Below are positions 1-8,192 of a stretch of DNA of 64,000 bases, piece by piece; position 1 is the stretch's first letter, and each line of letters starts with the position of its first letter. The notes beneath the pieces are model-generated. The model did no database searches. It was not told where the DNA came from and saw only the letters and a list, made by a program, of their open reading frames with translations. Source of the stretch: Rhizobiales bacterium 65-79 (lineage in GTDB: Bacteria > Pseudomonadota > Alphaproteobacteria > Rhizobiales > Rhizobiaceae); NCBI GenBank assembly GCA_001896885.1, contig MKRJ01000011.1, positions 1 through 64,000 of the forward strand, read 5' to 3'. The translations under genes were made by a program, and so were the position numbers.

Positions 1-30
1 CGGATACAATTGAAAAGTGCTGGAAATAAA

Positions 31-75
31 CTACGAATCTGGGGGTCAGGAGTTCGAATCTCTTCGGGCGCGCCA
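31..75 (+). other. 3' half of tRNA-Arg(ACG): probable attachment site
   Basis: The stretch reads as the 3' part of a tRNA. It has an anticodon loop CTACGAA (anticodon ACG, 31-37), the 3' half of an anticodon stem (TCTGG), a T-arm with loop TTCGAAT (48-64), and an acceptor 3' strand CGGGCGC plus G and CCA (65-75). The preceding 30 bases cannot form the D-arm, the 5' anticodon strand (CCAGA expected) or the acceptor 5' strand (GCGCCCG expected), so this is not a working tRNA. Such 3' fragments are the usual direct-repeat end left by integrases that target tRNA genes. Given the orientation, the intact gene and the element would lie to the left of the window. Confidence 0.75.
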
Positions 76-311
76 AATACCGCCGATTGCCCTCTAAAGC
101 CGTCGATAACCGCCGAAACTACGCTTGCGCAAAGAGCCGGAGATGGTCTGTGCGCGAAAAAGCGTAAAGACGGCGGCGTATGGCGGCGAAAAAGTTCGAA
201 TCGCTCACGGTGGCGTCATACTGCGGATTCTGCCGTCGGGCCTCATAACCGCGCTGAAGGAAGGGATGCAAAGGGATGATCATGCCCCAATTGCCATCAC
301 GATATCGCCGT

Positions 312-1229
312 TTAAGCAGAATTCGCCACGCGCCGTTTTCCAACCAGGAAATCAACCAGGGCGCGCAGCTTCGCTGGCATCTGTTCGCGGCTTGAAAGAT
401 AGAGATTGAACCCGTCGAAAGGCGGACACCAGTCCGCGAGCACCCGCATCAGCGCACCTGCCTCGATGTGCCGGCGAGTGGCGAAATCCATGTGCATGAT
501 CAGGCCGACACCTTGTAGAGCGGCGCTCAGAAGCATCTCGTCATTGTTGACGACCAACGAGCCTTGCGGGTGGAATACGACATCTTGCCCGCCGTCCGGG
601 TTAGTGAACTCCCATGGCGCAATCACGTTGCTGAAGCCATGTCGAAGGCCAAGACAATTATGGTCGGGCAGGTCGCGCGGTGTTTCCGGTGGCGGCGACG
701 CCGCGAAATAGGCAGGCGAGCCAACAACCGCCAGAGATACGGGTGGACCGATCGGCACGGCGATCATGCTGTCGCCAATGCTTTCGCGCAGGCGAATACC
801 GGCGTCGCAGCCCTCCCGGATAATGTCACCAAACCCATCGTCGACAATGATTTCCAACCTCACTGCCGGATAGCGGCGGCGAAACTCTCCGATATGAGGC
901 ACGATGAGATGGCTGGCTGCGATGCGAGAGCTGTTGATCCGCACCTCGCCGGCGGGGCGATCGTCTGCATTCTGAAGCATCCCGACTGCGTGTCCGATCA
1001 TCGCCAAGCCGGGATCGGCCTCCGCAAGCAGCTTTCTGCCTTCTTCTGTGAGGGAGACCGAACGTGTCGAGCGGTTCAGCAACCGTACTGAGAGCTTCGT
1101 TTCCAGCGCGCGGATCATTTGCGACAAACCGGAAGGCGAAATGTCCAGCTTCGATGCCGCGCGCGTGAAACTACCCTCGCGGGCGACCTCGGCGAAGGCA
1201 GCGATTGCAGGCAGCAAGTTCCGGTCCAT
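312..1229 (-). CDS. LysR-family transcriptional regulator
   Basis: A 305-aa protein of normal LysR length. Residues about 1-60 carry the winged-helix DNA-binding domain (AFAEVAREGSFTRAAS, then the SPSGLSQMIRALE recognition region). The rest is a periplasmic-binding-like effector domain of the CrgA/DntR type. It is divergent from an NAD(P)-binding oxidoreductase and an alpha/beta hydrolase, the usual arrangement for a LysR regulator and its targets. A dyad in the shared promoter region (1240-1258) is the likely operator. The inducer cannot be told from sequence. Confidence 0.93.
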   Translation of the reverse strand: MDRNLLPAIAAFAEVAREGSFTRAASKLDISPSGLSQMIRALETKLSVRLLNRSTRSVSLTEEGRKLLAEADPGLAMIGHAVGMLQNADDRPAGEVRINSSRIAASHLIVPHIGEFRRRYPAVRLEIIVDDGFGDIIREGCDAGIRLRESIGDSMIAVPIGPPVSLAVVGSPAYFAASPPPETPRDLPDHNCLGLRHGFSNVIAPWEFTNPDGGQDVVFHPQGSLVVNNDEMLLSAALQGVGLIMHMDFATRRHIEAGALMRVLADWCPPFDGFNLYLSSREQMPAKLRALVDFLVGKRRVANSA

Positions 1230-1239
1230 ACGTCCCTTT

Positions 1240-1258
1240 TATGAAGTCCAGCTTCATA
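1240..1258. promoter_or_regulatory. Dyad, probable LysR operator
   Basis: Perfect 7-bp inverted repeat TATGAAG-tccag-CTTCATA, 11 bases upstream of the regulator start and about 110 bp upstream of the divergent oxidoreductase. Size and position fit an autoregulatory LysR-type binding site. The assignment is inferred from position and symmetry only. Confidence 0.5.
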
Positions 1259-1370
1259 TTGATTGAAGAATACCTCAGTTTTTCATTCTGATCCATCGGA
1301 CTATTTAGATTTTCAGATGAGCGGCAACCAAAGCTCCCTGCCGGCTCGGAGCGTCACAAAGGCGAACGCC

Positions 1371-2006
1371 ATGACCAAAATCCTCATTCTCGGTGCCAGC
1401 GGGCAAATCGCCCGTCATCTGGTCGATTTGCTGGCGGAACGTGCCGACAGCGCCATGACGCTGTTCTTGCGCAATGCACGCAAGCTCGGTCGCGGGGCTC
1501 CGGGCAACGCCCGCATCGTCGAAGGCGACGTGCTCGATGCCGCGCGGCTGAAGCAAGCGATGGCTGGCCAGGATGTCGTCTACGCCAACCTTGCGGGCGA
1601 CGTGGACATCCAGGCCGCCGGTATCATCGCCTCCATGGAGGAGGCGGGCGTGAGGAAGCTGATCTTCTGCGCCTCAATCGGCATCTATGACGAAGTTCCG
1701 GGCAAGTTCGGCGAATGGAATCGTCGCGAGATCGGCGCGTATCTGCCGCCTTACCGCAAGGCTGCCGATCTGATCGAAGCGTCCGGGCTGGACTATGCGA
1801 TCCTGCGTCCCGCCTGGCTGACCGACGCGGATGAGATCGATTTCGAGATCACCGAGCGGACTGAGCCGTTCAAGGGAACGGAAGTCTCGCGCAAGAGCGT
1901 TGCGGCTGTCGTGGCCGATCTTGCCGGTGCCGCAGGACCACTCGGCAATCGCAATATCGGCATCAGCAAGCCGAACACCGATGGCGCCAAACCCGCCTTC
2001 ATGTGA
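1371..2006 (+). CDS. NAD(P)-binding oxidoreductase, atypical SDR (NmrA/YwnB-like)
   Basis: A 211-aa protein beginning [16 protein letters not shown]. The N-terminus is a Rossmann nucleotide-binding motif (GASGQIA, about residues 8-14), and there is no clear SDR YxxxK catalytic pair. This fits the NAD(P)H-binding/NmrA-like subgroup of about 210 aa. An upstream in-frame start at 1263 would add 36 residues without similarity to the family and would run into the regulatory dyad, so 1371 is preferred. It is probably cotranscribed with the hydrolase that starts 57 bp downstream and controlled by the divergent LysR protein. The substrate is unknown. Confidence 0.88.
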   Translation: MTKILILGASGQIARHLVDLLAERADSAMTLFLRNARKLGRGAPGNARIVEGDVLDAARLKQAMAGQDVVYANLAGDVDIQAAGIIASMEEAGVRKLIFCASIGIYDEVPGKFGEWNRREIGAYLPPYRKAADLIEASGLDYAILRPAWLTDADEIDFEITERTEPFKGTEVSRKSVAAVVADLAGAAGPLGNRNIGISKPNTDGAKPAFM

Positions 2007-2063
2007 ACCCGCCCGCCGATAGCAAATCCTCTAATCCAACCTGCCAACCAGGGAGAACGCACC

Positions 2064-2990
2064 ATGGAAACCGTGAATATCCGCAATCGTGACATGTATT
2101 GGGATATCGCCGCCGATATCCATTTCCCACCGAACTTTGACAAGACGAAAAAGTATCCGGCCATCATCAGTGCCCATCCGATCGGGAGTTGTAAGGAGCA
2201 GACCTCGGGCAATGTTTATGGCGCGGCGCTGGCGAAGGAAGGCTTCGTCGTCATTGCGTTCGATCGCAGCTTTCAGGGGGCCAGCGGCGGGAAGCCGCGT
2301 TTCATCGAAGACCCGACCCTGACCGTCGAGGACTTTCGCCATGTCGCCGACTATCTGGTGACGCTGCCGTATGTGGATGAGGATCGCATCGGTGTCCTGG
2401 GTATCTGCGGCGGCGGCGGTTATGCGATCAACGCCGCGATGACCGAGCGGCGCATCAAGGCAGTCGGCACCGTGACCGGCGCGAACTATGGGCGGCTGAT
2501 GCGCGGCGGCTTCGCCAATCTCGATCCCATCAGCTTGTTGGAAAAGATATCAAAACAGCGCACCGCGGAGGCGCGCGGTGCTGAATGGCATGTCGATGAT
2601 CTGCTGCCTCCTTCGGTCGAAGCCGGCAAGAAGGCCGGTATCAAAGATATCGATGTGCTGGAGGCGACGGACTACTATCGGACCCCGCGCGGCCAGAAGC
2701 CTCACGGTTGCAACCGTTCGCTCCTATCGCACCAGGCTGCCGCTGTCGGCTGGGATGCGTTTCATCTCGCTGAGGTGCTTCTCACCCAGCCGCTTTGCGT
2801 GGTCGTGGGCGACAAGGTCGGAGCCTTCGGCGCTTATCGCGACGGCTGCGAGATCATCGAGCGCGCTGCCTCCAAGAACAAGGAACTGGTGGTGGTCGAA
2901 GGGTGGTCGCACTACGACCTTTACGACAAGCCCGAGCCGGTGCGTCAGGCGCTGGACAAGCTGGTGCCGTTCTACAAAAGCAATCTTTGA
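2064..2990 (+). CDS. Alpha/beta hydrolase, dienelactone-hydrolase-like
   Basis: A 308-aa alpha/beta-hydrolase-fold protein. The nucleophile elbow reads GICGGGG (about residue 114), so the nucleophile is Cys rather than Ser, as in dienelactone hydrolases. The C-terminal WSHYDLYD supplies the catalytic His. A Shine-Dalgarno AGGGAG lies just upstream of the start. The gene follows the NAD(P)-binding oxidoreductase in the same direction, making a two-gene LysR-controlled unit that may act on a quinone, lactone or ester. Small soluble proteins of this kind are often annotated only as alpha/beta hydrolase, and the substrate is not predictable here. Confidence 0.85.
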   Translation: METVNIRNRDMYWDIAADIHFPPNFDKTKKYPAIISAHPIGSCKEQTSGNVYGAALAKEGFVVIAFDRSFQGASGGKPRFIEDPTLTVEDFRHVADYLVTLPYVDEDRIGVLGICGGGGYAINAAMTERRIKAVGTVTGANYGRLMRGGFANLDPISLLEKISKQRTAEARGAEWHVDDLLPPSVEAGKKAGIKDIDVLEATDYYRTPRGQKPHGCNRSLLSHQAAAVGWDAFHLAEVLLTQPLCVVVGDKVGAFGAYRDGCEIIERAASKNKELVVVEGWSHYDLYDKPEPVRQALDKLVPFYKSNL

Positions 2991-3043
2991 ACGTTCGGGA
3001 CGCGCGCTTCTCTCGCCCTCTTACCCGCGTTGCGAGTAACAAA

Positions 3044-3083
3044 ACCAATCAAGCTCCCGTCGTTCCACCGGAGCTTGATTGGT
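3044..3083. terminator. Strong hairpin after the hydrolase
   Basis: Perfect 14-bp inverted repeat ACCAATCAAGCTCC / GGAGCTTGATTGGT with a 12-nt loop, about 50 bp after the hydrolase stop. No T-run follows, so it may be a factor-dependent terminator or mRNA-stabilising stem, or the end of a decayed element. Confidence 0.5.
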
Positions 3084-3233
3084 GGAAGCAACGCGTGACA
3101 ATCCTGCTTCCAGCGTCAGGAGTGACTGGATAGGGCCTTAGAGGGCTATGGAGGAGACATAGTTCGCATCACCTGAGACGGCGCGCCATTTTATTTCAAC
3201 GACTTAGCTTCCTTGGCATGCCTGCCCAGCTCG

Positions 3234-3353
3234 TTGGGAGTCAGCATTTGGAACTACGTATCCACCGGCAATGAAGCCGGAACGACGACGCTCGATTTTC
3301 GGGAATATTTCCCGACTTACGGGGAGACCCACCCAGTCGCTGCGTATGTGTAA
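3234..3353 (+). pseudogene. Fragment of acyl-CoA synthetase (acetate-CoA ligase family)
   Basis: One frame reads LGVSIWNYVSTGNEAGTTTL and continues DFREYFPTYGETHPVAAYV to a stop. This resembles the conserved stretch of CoA-binding/ADP-forming acyl-CoA synthetases (typically SIWNYVSTGNEA..DFIEYF). There is no start codon and no flanking domain; the frame closes after about 40 residues. It is an internal fossil of a roughly 700-aa gene. The remainder of 3000-3795 holds no convincing gene. A second short frame at about 3408-3564 encodes a Trp-rich peptide I cannot identify. Confidence 0.5.
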
Positions 3354-3795
3354 GGTCTCCAAGGGTCAGGTCGTCTACCGGCGCTCTCAGAGACTTTGCT
3401 TATCGCTGAAAAGCCGCTGTTACATGGAAAGTTGGAAATTCGCCCGCCGGAGCTCTAGCTGCAGTGGAAACAGCATTCGCACCCGACTGGCTGGCAGACT
3501 GGACTTGGGCATTGCAGGCTCTGATTGACCAATGCGGGGGCCCGGGGCCGAATGACCGGGCAGGCTAAGCCAGCAATTACAGATATCGCGCTGCGACGCT
3601 TTGCTTAGGCGATGCATCATCGTGTCGCCAGTCTAAGGGACTTTCACCGCCGAAACTGCCCCGGCGTCGTGCAGTGCGATCAACTGTCCGGACATTGCCA
3701 ATCGTACCACAGCGGATTTCGGCCGTTGGCGGATGTTGACAAGAATAAGCATTCTCAGGCATCATAAAAAAACGAAACGTCATTCCGGATTTTTC

Positions 3796-4626
3796 ATGCG
3801 CTCTGCAATCGATCGCACTTTCGATTTGATCGAGGCTCTAGCAGCCCACCCCGACGGCATCTCGTTGGCGGAAGCCGCTCGTGGCGCCCGCCTATCGAAA
3901 TCGACCGCGCACCGTTTGCTGGCCGATATGATTGTCAGAGGGCTGGTTCGCCAGAATGGCCCGAACGGCGAATACTCGCTGACGCTCGAAATCGCCCTTC
4001 TCGCATTTCGCTATCTGTCGAATGTCGGCTTCCTCAATCTTCTCCAGCCCGATCTTGACCAACTCGCAGCGGAGGTAGGGGAACTCGTGCGATTGTCCTG
4101 GCTCGAGGGTGGCAGACTGGCAATTGTCGGAGAATCCCAAGGCGCCAAACCCGGCCTTCGCTTCGACGCCAATCTCGGGCGGCCGGTCGTGCTTCACACC
4201 ATGGCGGTGGGCAAGGTCTATCTCGCAACCATGGGGCACCAGGAAGCGCTCGAGACGGTTCGTGCGCAGGCGTTGCTTGGCAAGGTCGAAGATGGTGGAC
4301 CAAACGCGATACAGACCGAAGCCGAGTTGGAAGTCGAGCTGACGCGGGTTCAGAAGCAAGGTTACGCCATCGCCTACGACGAAGCCGATCTCGGTGCTGC
4401 GGCGGTGGCGGTTCCAATACTCGGCAAGGAGACCAAGGCTTTCTTCGGTGGCCTGGCGATCGTCGTTCCCACCGCGCGCTGGACGCCGGCGGGGCTCGCC
4501 GACCTTGTCCCCCTGCTACACGAGAGCGCGGCAAAAATTGCCAGGAAGGCTGCCGCATCTCCGTTTTGTCGACGCAGCGAAGGCAATGTCGGCCGGGCTT
4601 CGGGCATCTCGGGAGTCCGGAGATGA
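3796..4626 (+). CDS. IclR-family transcriptional regulator
   Basis: A 276-aa regulator. The N-terminal winged helix (AIDRTFDLIEALAAHPDGIS, then LSKSTAHRLLADM) is followed by the IclR effector domain, with the family-typical VGKVYLA and AYDEADLGAAAVAVPI segments. An upstream in-frame ATG at 3733 adds 21 Lys/His-rich residues, and 3796 gives the usual IclR N-terminus. It is the first gene of an operon with an NMT1-type ABC transporter: its TGA overlaps the permease ATG (ATGA, 4623-4626), so the regulator is translationally coupled to its target genes. It is one of three IclR proteins in the window, each beside an uptake system. Confidence 0.92.
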   Translation: MRSAIDRTFDLIEALAAHPDGISLAEAARGARLSKSTAHRLLADMIVRGLVRQNGPNGEYSLTLEIALLAFRYLSNVGFLNLLQPDLDQLAAEVGELVRLSWLEGGRLAIVGESQGAKPGLRFDANLGRPVVLHTMAVGKVYLATMGHQEALETVRAQALLGKVEDGGPNAIQTEAELEVELTRVQKQGYAIAYDEADLGAAAVAVPILGKETKAFFGGLAIVVPTARWTPAGLADLVPLLHESAAKIARKAAASPFCRRSEGNVGRASGISGVRR

Positions 4627-5399
4627 GGGGACGTCTGACAGGTGCCGTTACCGGCGTTGCGGCGGCGATCTGCGCGTTGCTGGTTTGGGAACTCGCAGTG
4701 CGACTGCTGGGCGTCCAGCAATATCTGCTCCCGCCCCCATCCGTTATCGCCCGCGACCTTTGGGCGAACTGGCCTCGTGTGGCAGCCGGCTCTTGGCTGA
4801 CGACCGTCAACATGATCGCCGGCTTCCTCTTGGGCGTAGCGGTCGGCATCCCTCTGGCGATGATATTGGCCTATTCCAGCTTCTTCGAGCGGTCGCTCTA
4901 TCCGATCATTGTATTTCTGCAGATCGTGCCGAAGATCGCGATCGCGCCGCTATTCATCATTTGGTTCGGATTCGGCATCTTGCCGAAGATCCTGCTGGTT
5001 TTCCTGCTGACTTTCTTCCCGATCGTGGTCAACGCCGTCGTCGGCTTCAAATCCATCGATCCGGGTGTGATGGAACTGGCCCGGTCCACGGGTGCCGGGA
5101 CGCTTCGGACATTCGTGAAAGTTCGTTTCCCCGGAGCGCTTCCCTCGATCTTTGTGGGGCTCAAGGTAGCTGCGGCGCTGGCCTCGACCGCTGCGGTCGT
5201 TGCCGAGTTCGTCGCCTCGGACAACGGCCTCGGCTATCTGATCGTCACCTATAACGGCCAGCTCATGACTCCGATGGTCTTCGCCGCCATCATCGTGCTC
5301 GGAGTGATCGGCCTCGTCTTCTACTACCTCATCGAGCTTCTTGAGCATGTCGTCGTGCCTTGGCACGCGATTGCGAGGGATGAGAGCGCTCGTCAGTGA
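4623..5399 (+). CDS. ABC transporter permease (SsuC/TauC/ThiX-like)
   Basis: A 258-aa inner-membrane permease with about six hydrophobic segments and the binding-protein-dependent transport (EAA) loop around ELARSTGAGTLRTFVKVRFP. Start 4623 overlaps the IclR stop. A start at 4566 would put 19 charged residues before the first membrane segment. With the binding protein at 5428 and ATPase at 6386 it forms an importer of the nitrate/sulfonate/taurine and NMT1/THI5 superfamily. It is clearly paralogous to the permease at 22579: both share the WELAVRL N-terminus and the VAEFVASDNGLGYL segment. Confidence 0.93.
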   Translation: MRGRLTGAVTGVAAAICALLVWELAVRLLGVQQYLLPPPSVIARDLWANWPRVAAGSWLTTVNMIAGFLLGVAVGIPLAMILAYSSFFERSLYPIIVFLQIVPKIAIAPLFIIWFGFGILPKILLVFLLTFFPIVVNAVVGFKSIDPGVMELARSTGAGTLRTFVKVRFPGALPSIFVGLKVAAALASTAAVVAEFVASDNGLGYLIVTYNGQLMTPMVFAAIIVLGVIGLVFYYLIELLEHVVVPWHAIARDESARQ

Positions 5400-5427
5400 C
5401 TATCCAAAGCTAAAGGGAGGAACCCGC

Positions 5428-6396
5428 ATGCCTTGTAGAATCTTTGTCTCTGTTATTTTCGCCGTGCTGACGGCGACAATTCCCGCTCTAGCCCAGGACA
5501 AGGCAACCTTGCGCCTGAACTGGCAGCTCCTGGGCTTCCACGCGCCGTTCTATTACGGCGTCGAGAAAGGCTACTACAAGGACGAAGGGATTGACCTCAA
5601 GATATTCGAGGGACGGGGCGGCGCGGCGACCGCGCAGGCAATCGGTGCCAAGAGCGATACGTTCGGTGTAGTCGACGGCGGCACCGAAATTGTCAGCGTC
5701 ACACGTGGCATACCGATCGAGACGGTCATGTCCGTCATGAACAGCGGTCTTTTCGCAGTTGTTTCGCGGAAGGACGCCAACATTCGCACAGCCAAGGATC
5801 TTGAGGGCAAGACCATTTCGGTAACGGCCGGCGATGCGCTCACCCAGCTTTTTCCGGCCGTCATCAGCTACAACAAACTGGATGAATCGAAAATCAAGCT
5901 CGTTAACGTCGACGCGGCCAGCAAGGTGGTAGCCGTGCTTGAGAAGCGGGCGGATGCTACCCTCGGCAGCGTCGACGCACAGTCGTTCGTCATGGAAGCC
6001 AAAGGCGTTCCCGCCTCTGTTCTCAGCTATGACGACCTTGGCGTGAAGCTCGTAGGGCTGGGCATCGTCGCCAACATGGACACCATCAAGGACAGTCCCG
6101 ACCTCGTGAAGCGCTTTGTGAAGGCAACGCGCAAATCATTCGAAGAGGCGTTAAAGAACCCCGACGCCGCCGTCGCAGCGGCCGTCAAGGTCAAGCCCGA
6201 GCTCGATGCCAAGGTGCTTCGGCAACAGATGGACGTTTCGCTGTCCAAGCTGGAATCCCCAAACACAAAAGGCGAGCCTATCGGTGTCGGATCCGTCAAG
6301 GATTGGGACAACACGGTTGCGCTGTTGAAGAAGTATCAGAATTTGGAGACGGACAAGACGGGCGCCGACTTCTTCACCAACGACTATGCTCAATAG
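5428..6396 (+). CDS. ABC transporter substrate-binding protein, NMT1/THI5-like
   Basis: A 322-aa periplasmic protein with a signal peptide (MPCRIFVSVIFAVLTATIPALA, cut after ALA). The mature protein begins with the NMT1/THI5 signature DKATLRLNW followed by FYYGVEKGYYKDEG. A good ribosome site (AAGGGAGG, 5412-5419) fixes the start at 5428 rather than the in-frame ATG at 5341 inside the permease. Members bind thiamine precursors, pyrimidines, aromatic or sulfonate ligands; the ligand cannot be read from sequence. The stop overlaps the ATPase gene by 11 bp. Confidence 0.92.
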   Translation: MPCRIFVSVIFAVLTATIPALAQDKATLRLNWQLLGFHAPFYYGVEKGYYKDEGIDLKIFEGRGGAATAQAIGAKSDTFGVVDGGTEIVSVTRGIPIETVMSVMNSGLFAVVSRKDANIRTAKDLEGKTISVTAGDALTQLFPAVISYNKLDESKIKLVNVDAASKVVAVLEKRADATLGSVDAQSFVMEAKGVPASVLSYDDLGVKLVGLGIVANMDTIKDSPDLVKRFVKATRKSFEEALKNPDAAVAAAVKVKPELDAKVLRQQMDVSLSKLESPNTKGEPIGVGSVKDWDNTVALLKKYQNLETDKTGADFFTNDYAQ

Positions 6397-7201
6397 GCTG
6401 CCGGTGGCCGAGGCTCATATCTCTCTTTCCGGTGTCGGCAAGACCTTTGTGCGCGGCGTGCAGAAAACCGTCGCGCTCAAGGAGGTTGAACTGGGCATCG
6501 GAAAAGGAGAATTCGTCGCCGTTGTCGGTCCGTCGGGCTGTGGGAAAAGCACTTTGCTCCGCCTGGTGTCAGGCCTTTCGATGCCGAGCGAGGGATCGGT
6601 CAAGATCCTTCAGGAGCAAGTTGCCGGTCCGCGCCCGGACACCGGCATCGTCTTCCAGAAGCCGACGCTCGTCGAGTGGCGGGACATCTTGGGCAACGTG
6701 CTACTGCAGCTCGAATTGCGTGGTCTCACCGCAAAGGAGGATCGCGCCCGGGCCGAGTTTCTTCTTGGCGCGGTCGGGCTGAAAGGTTTCATGCATCGCT
6801 ATCCGCATGAACTGTCCGGGGGAATGCAGCAGCGGGCGGCGATCGCGCGGGGTCTCGTGCACCGGCCGTCCATTCTGCTCATGGATGAGCCATTCGGCGC
6901 GCTCGACGCCCTGACAAGGGAGCAGATGCGCCTGGACCTCGAAGGACTGTGGATGCGGGAACGGATGACTGTATTCTTCATCACGCATTCGATCGACGAG
7001 GCAGTTCTGCTTGCCGACCGGGTGGTTGTGATGACACCACGGCCCGGTTCCATCGACAGCGTCTTCGAGGTCGGACTGTCCAGGCCACGTGGTCTCTCCG
7101 CTCGAAACGATCCGATATTTACCTCTCTCGTCGATCGGATAACCAAGATTTTCCTCGCGCGAGGCGTTCTCGACGAACACCGTTCGTCGTTCTCATCCTA
7201 G
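6386..7201 (+). CDS. ABC transporter ATP-binding protein (SsuB/TauB-like)
   Basis: A 271-aa cytoplasmic ATPase. The Walker A GPSGCGKST (about residues 49-57), ABC signature LSGGMQQR, Walker B ILLMDEPFGALD and switch His (FFITHSIDEA) are all intact, so it should be functional. It overlaps the binding-protein gene by 11 bp and completes the three-component importer that begins at 4623. It is similar throughout to the minus-strand ATPase at 21670 of the second transporter copy. Confidence 0.94.
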   Translation: MLNRLPVAEAHISLSGVGKTFVRGVQKTVALKEVELGIGKGEFVAVVGPSGCGKSTLLRLVSGLSMPSEGSVKILQEQVAGPRPDTGIVFQKPTLVEWRDILGNVLLQLELRGLTAKEDRARAEFLLGAVGLKGFMHRYPHELSGGMQQRAAIARGLVHRPSILLMDEPFGALDALTREQMRLDLEGLWMRERMTVFFITHSIDEAVLLADRVVVMTPRPGSIDSVFEVGLSRPRGLSARNDPIFTSLVDRITKIFLARGVLDEHRSSFSS

Positions 7202-7220
7202 TCGTATACGGAGGCCATTC

Positions 7221-7802
7221 ATGTCATCCAGCAAGGCATTGATCATCGTAGGCGATGCCAGCGAAACGCTTGACACGCTCTATCCCTACCTGCGCCTTCA
7301 GGAAGACGGCTTTGTGCCGGTCGTCGCTGGTCCGGAGAAGAGGATTTTTCAGATGGTCCTGCATGAGATTCGGCCGGGTTGGACCATAACCCGCGAATGG
7401 GAAGGCTATCAGATCCGTGCCGACATCGCGTTTCGCGATGTGGATGAGAATGAATATGCCGGCATCTTCTTCAGCGGCGGACGGGCGCCTGAATACATTC
7501 GCGACGACCCTGATCTCATACGCATTACACAACACTTCTTCGATGTCGGAAAGCCGATCGCCAGTGTTTGCCACGGCGTAGAGATTCCGGCACGGGCCGA
7601 CCGGGTGCGCGGTCGGCGGATGTCCTGCGTGCGCAAGTGTCGTTTCGACCTGGAGATTTGCGGAGGAGAGTTCGTCGATGAACCTTATGTCGTCGACGGC
7701 AACCTCGTCAGCGGCCGCACCTGGGAAGATCACGGCCACGTCATGCGGGAATGGATGGCGATGTTGAGGAGCGGCCGCGGCGAAGCAAGGCGTGTCGCGT
7801 AG
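7221..7802 (+). CDS. DJ-1/PfpI family protein
   Basis: A 193-aa protein of the DJ-1/PfpI glutamine-amidotransferase-like fold. The nucleophile elbow is SVCHGVEI (Cys about residue 118), and a conserved EYAGIFFSGGRAPEYIRDD segment precedes it. Relatives include cysteine peptidases, isonitrile hydratases and glyoxalase-III-type enzymes. It starts 19 bp after the transporter ATPase with its own AGGCCATTC-type leader and is last in the operon, so it probably modifies the imported compound. The usual catalytic triad is not complete by eye, so the chemistry is uncertain. Confidence 0.85.
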   Translation: MSSSKALIIVGDASETLDTLYPYLRLQEDGFVPVVAGPEKRIFQMVLHEIRPGWTITREWEGYQIRADIAFRDVDENEYAGIFFSGGRAPEYIRDDPDLIRITQHFFDVGKPIASVCHGVEIPARADRVRGRRMSCVRKCRFDLEICGGEFVDEPYVVDGNLVSGRTWEDHGHVMREWMAMLRSGRGEARRVA

Positions 7803-8192
7803 CGACGGAGGCTATGCTGGCCGAACAGTCATTGCTACACGGCGTCGTCGCAAATTGTGCGCGGCAGCCGCTTCAATTCTTTCTTGTATATAGTTGAAAC
7901 TGGAAGTGCGCGGTATGCAGTAGCGTGCCTGTCGCGCCGTCCATCGGTCACATAGACAATGCAACGATCCACGGGCCATGGGCGGCCGCCACGGCGATTG
8001 GTCCAATCTCCGTTTCCCTGCCGCTCCGCTCGCCTGCGTTGAAGTGTGCGAATTGCTCAAGGGCAGTCGAGGCGTATTCGACTTGAATGGCAATCAGCGA
8101 GAACGTGTCATTCTACAACACGCATTTTGCTCCTTGGCAGGGCGGGGCGTGCGTGGTATTTAGTCTCGTGAAGGTAGTCCGGGAGGAGGACG
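7803..8192. other. Intergenic region without a supported gene
   Basis: About 390 bp between the DJ-1 gene and the metallo-hydrolase. Only short overlapping frames are open and none has a recognisable protein or a good ribosome site. An AT-rich patch (TTGTATATAGTTGAAAC, near 7885) is a possible promoter for the downstream catabolic genes. No terminator hairpin was identified. Confidence 0.5.

Noticed and set aside
1-75. Complete tRNA gene at the window start
   Set aside because: Only the 3' half folds; the first 30 bases do not pair with the acceptor or anticodon stem.
3271-3528. An 85-residue plus-strand frame in the decayed region
   Set aside because: Random-looking Arg/Ser-rich product; neighbouring frames hold the recognisable fossil instead.
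5400-5427. Thiamine (TPP) riboswitch before the NMT1-type binding protein
   Set aside because: The gap is only 28 bp and no TPP-aptamer sequence is visible there or before the operon.
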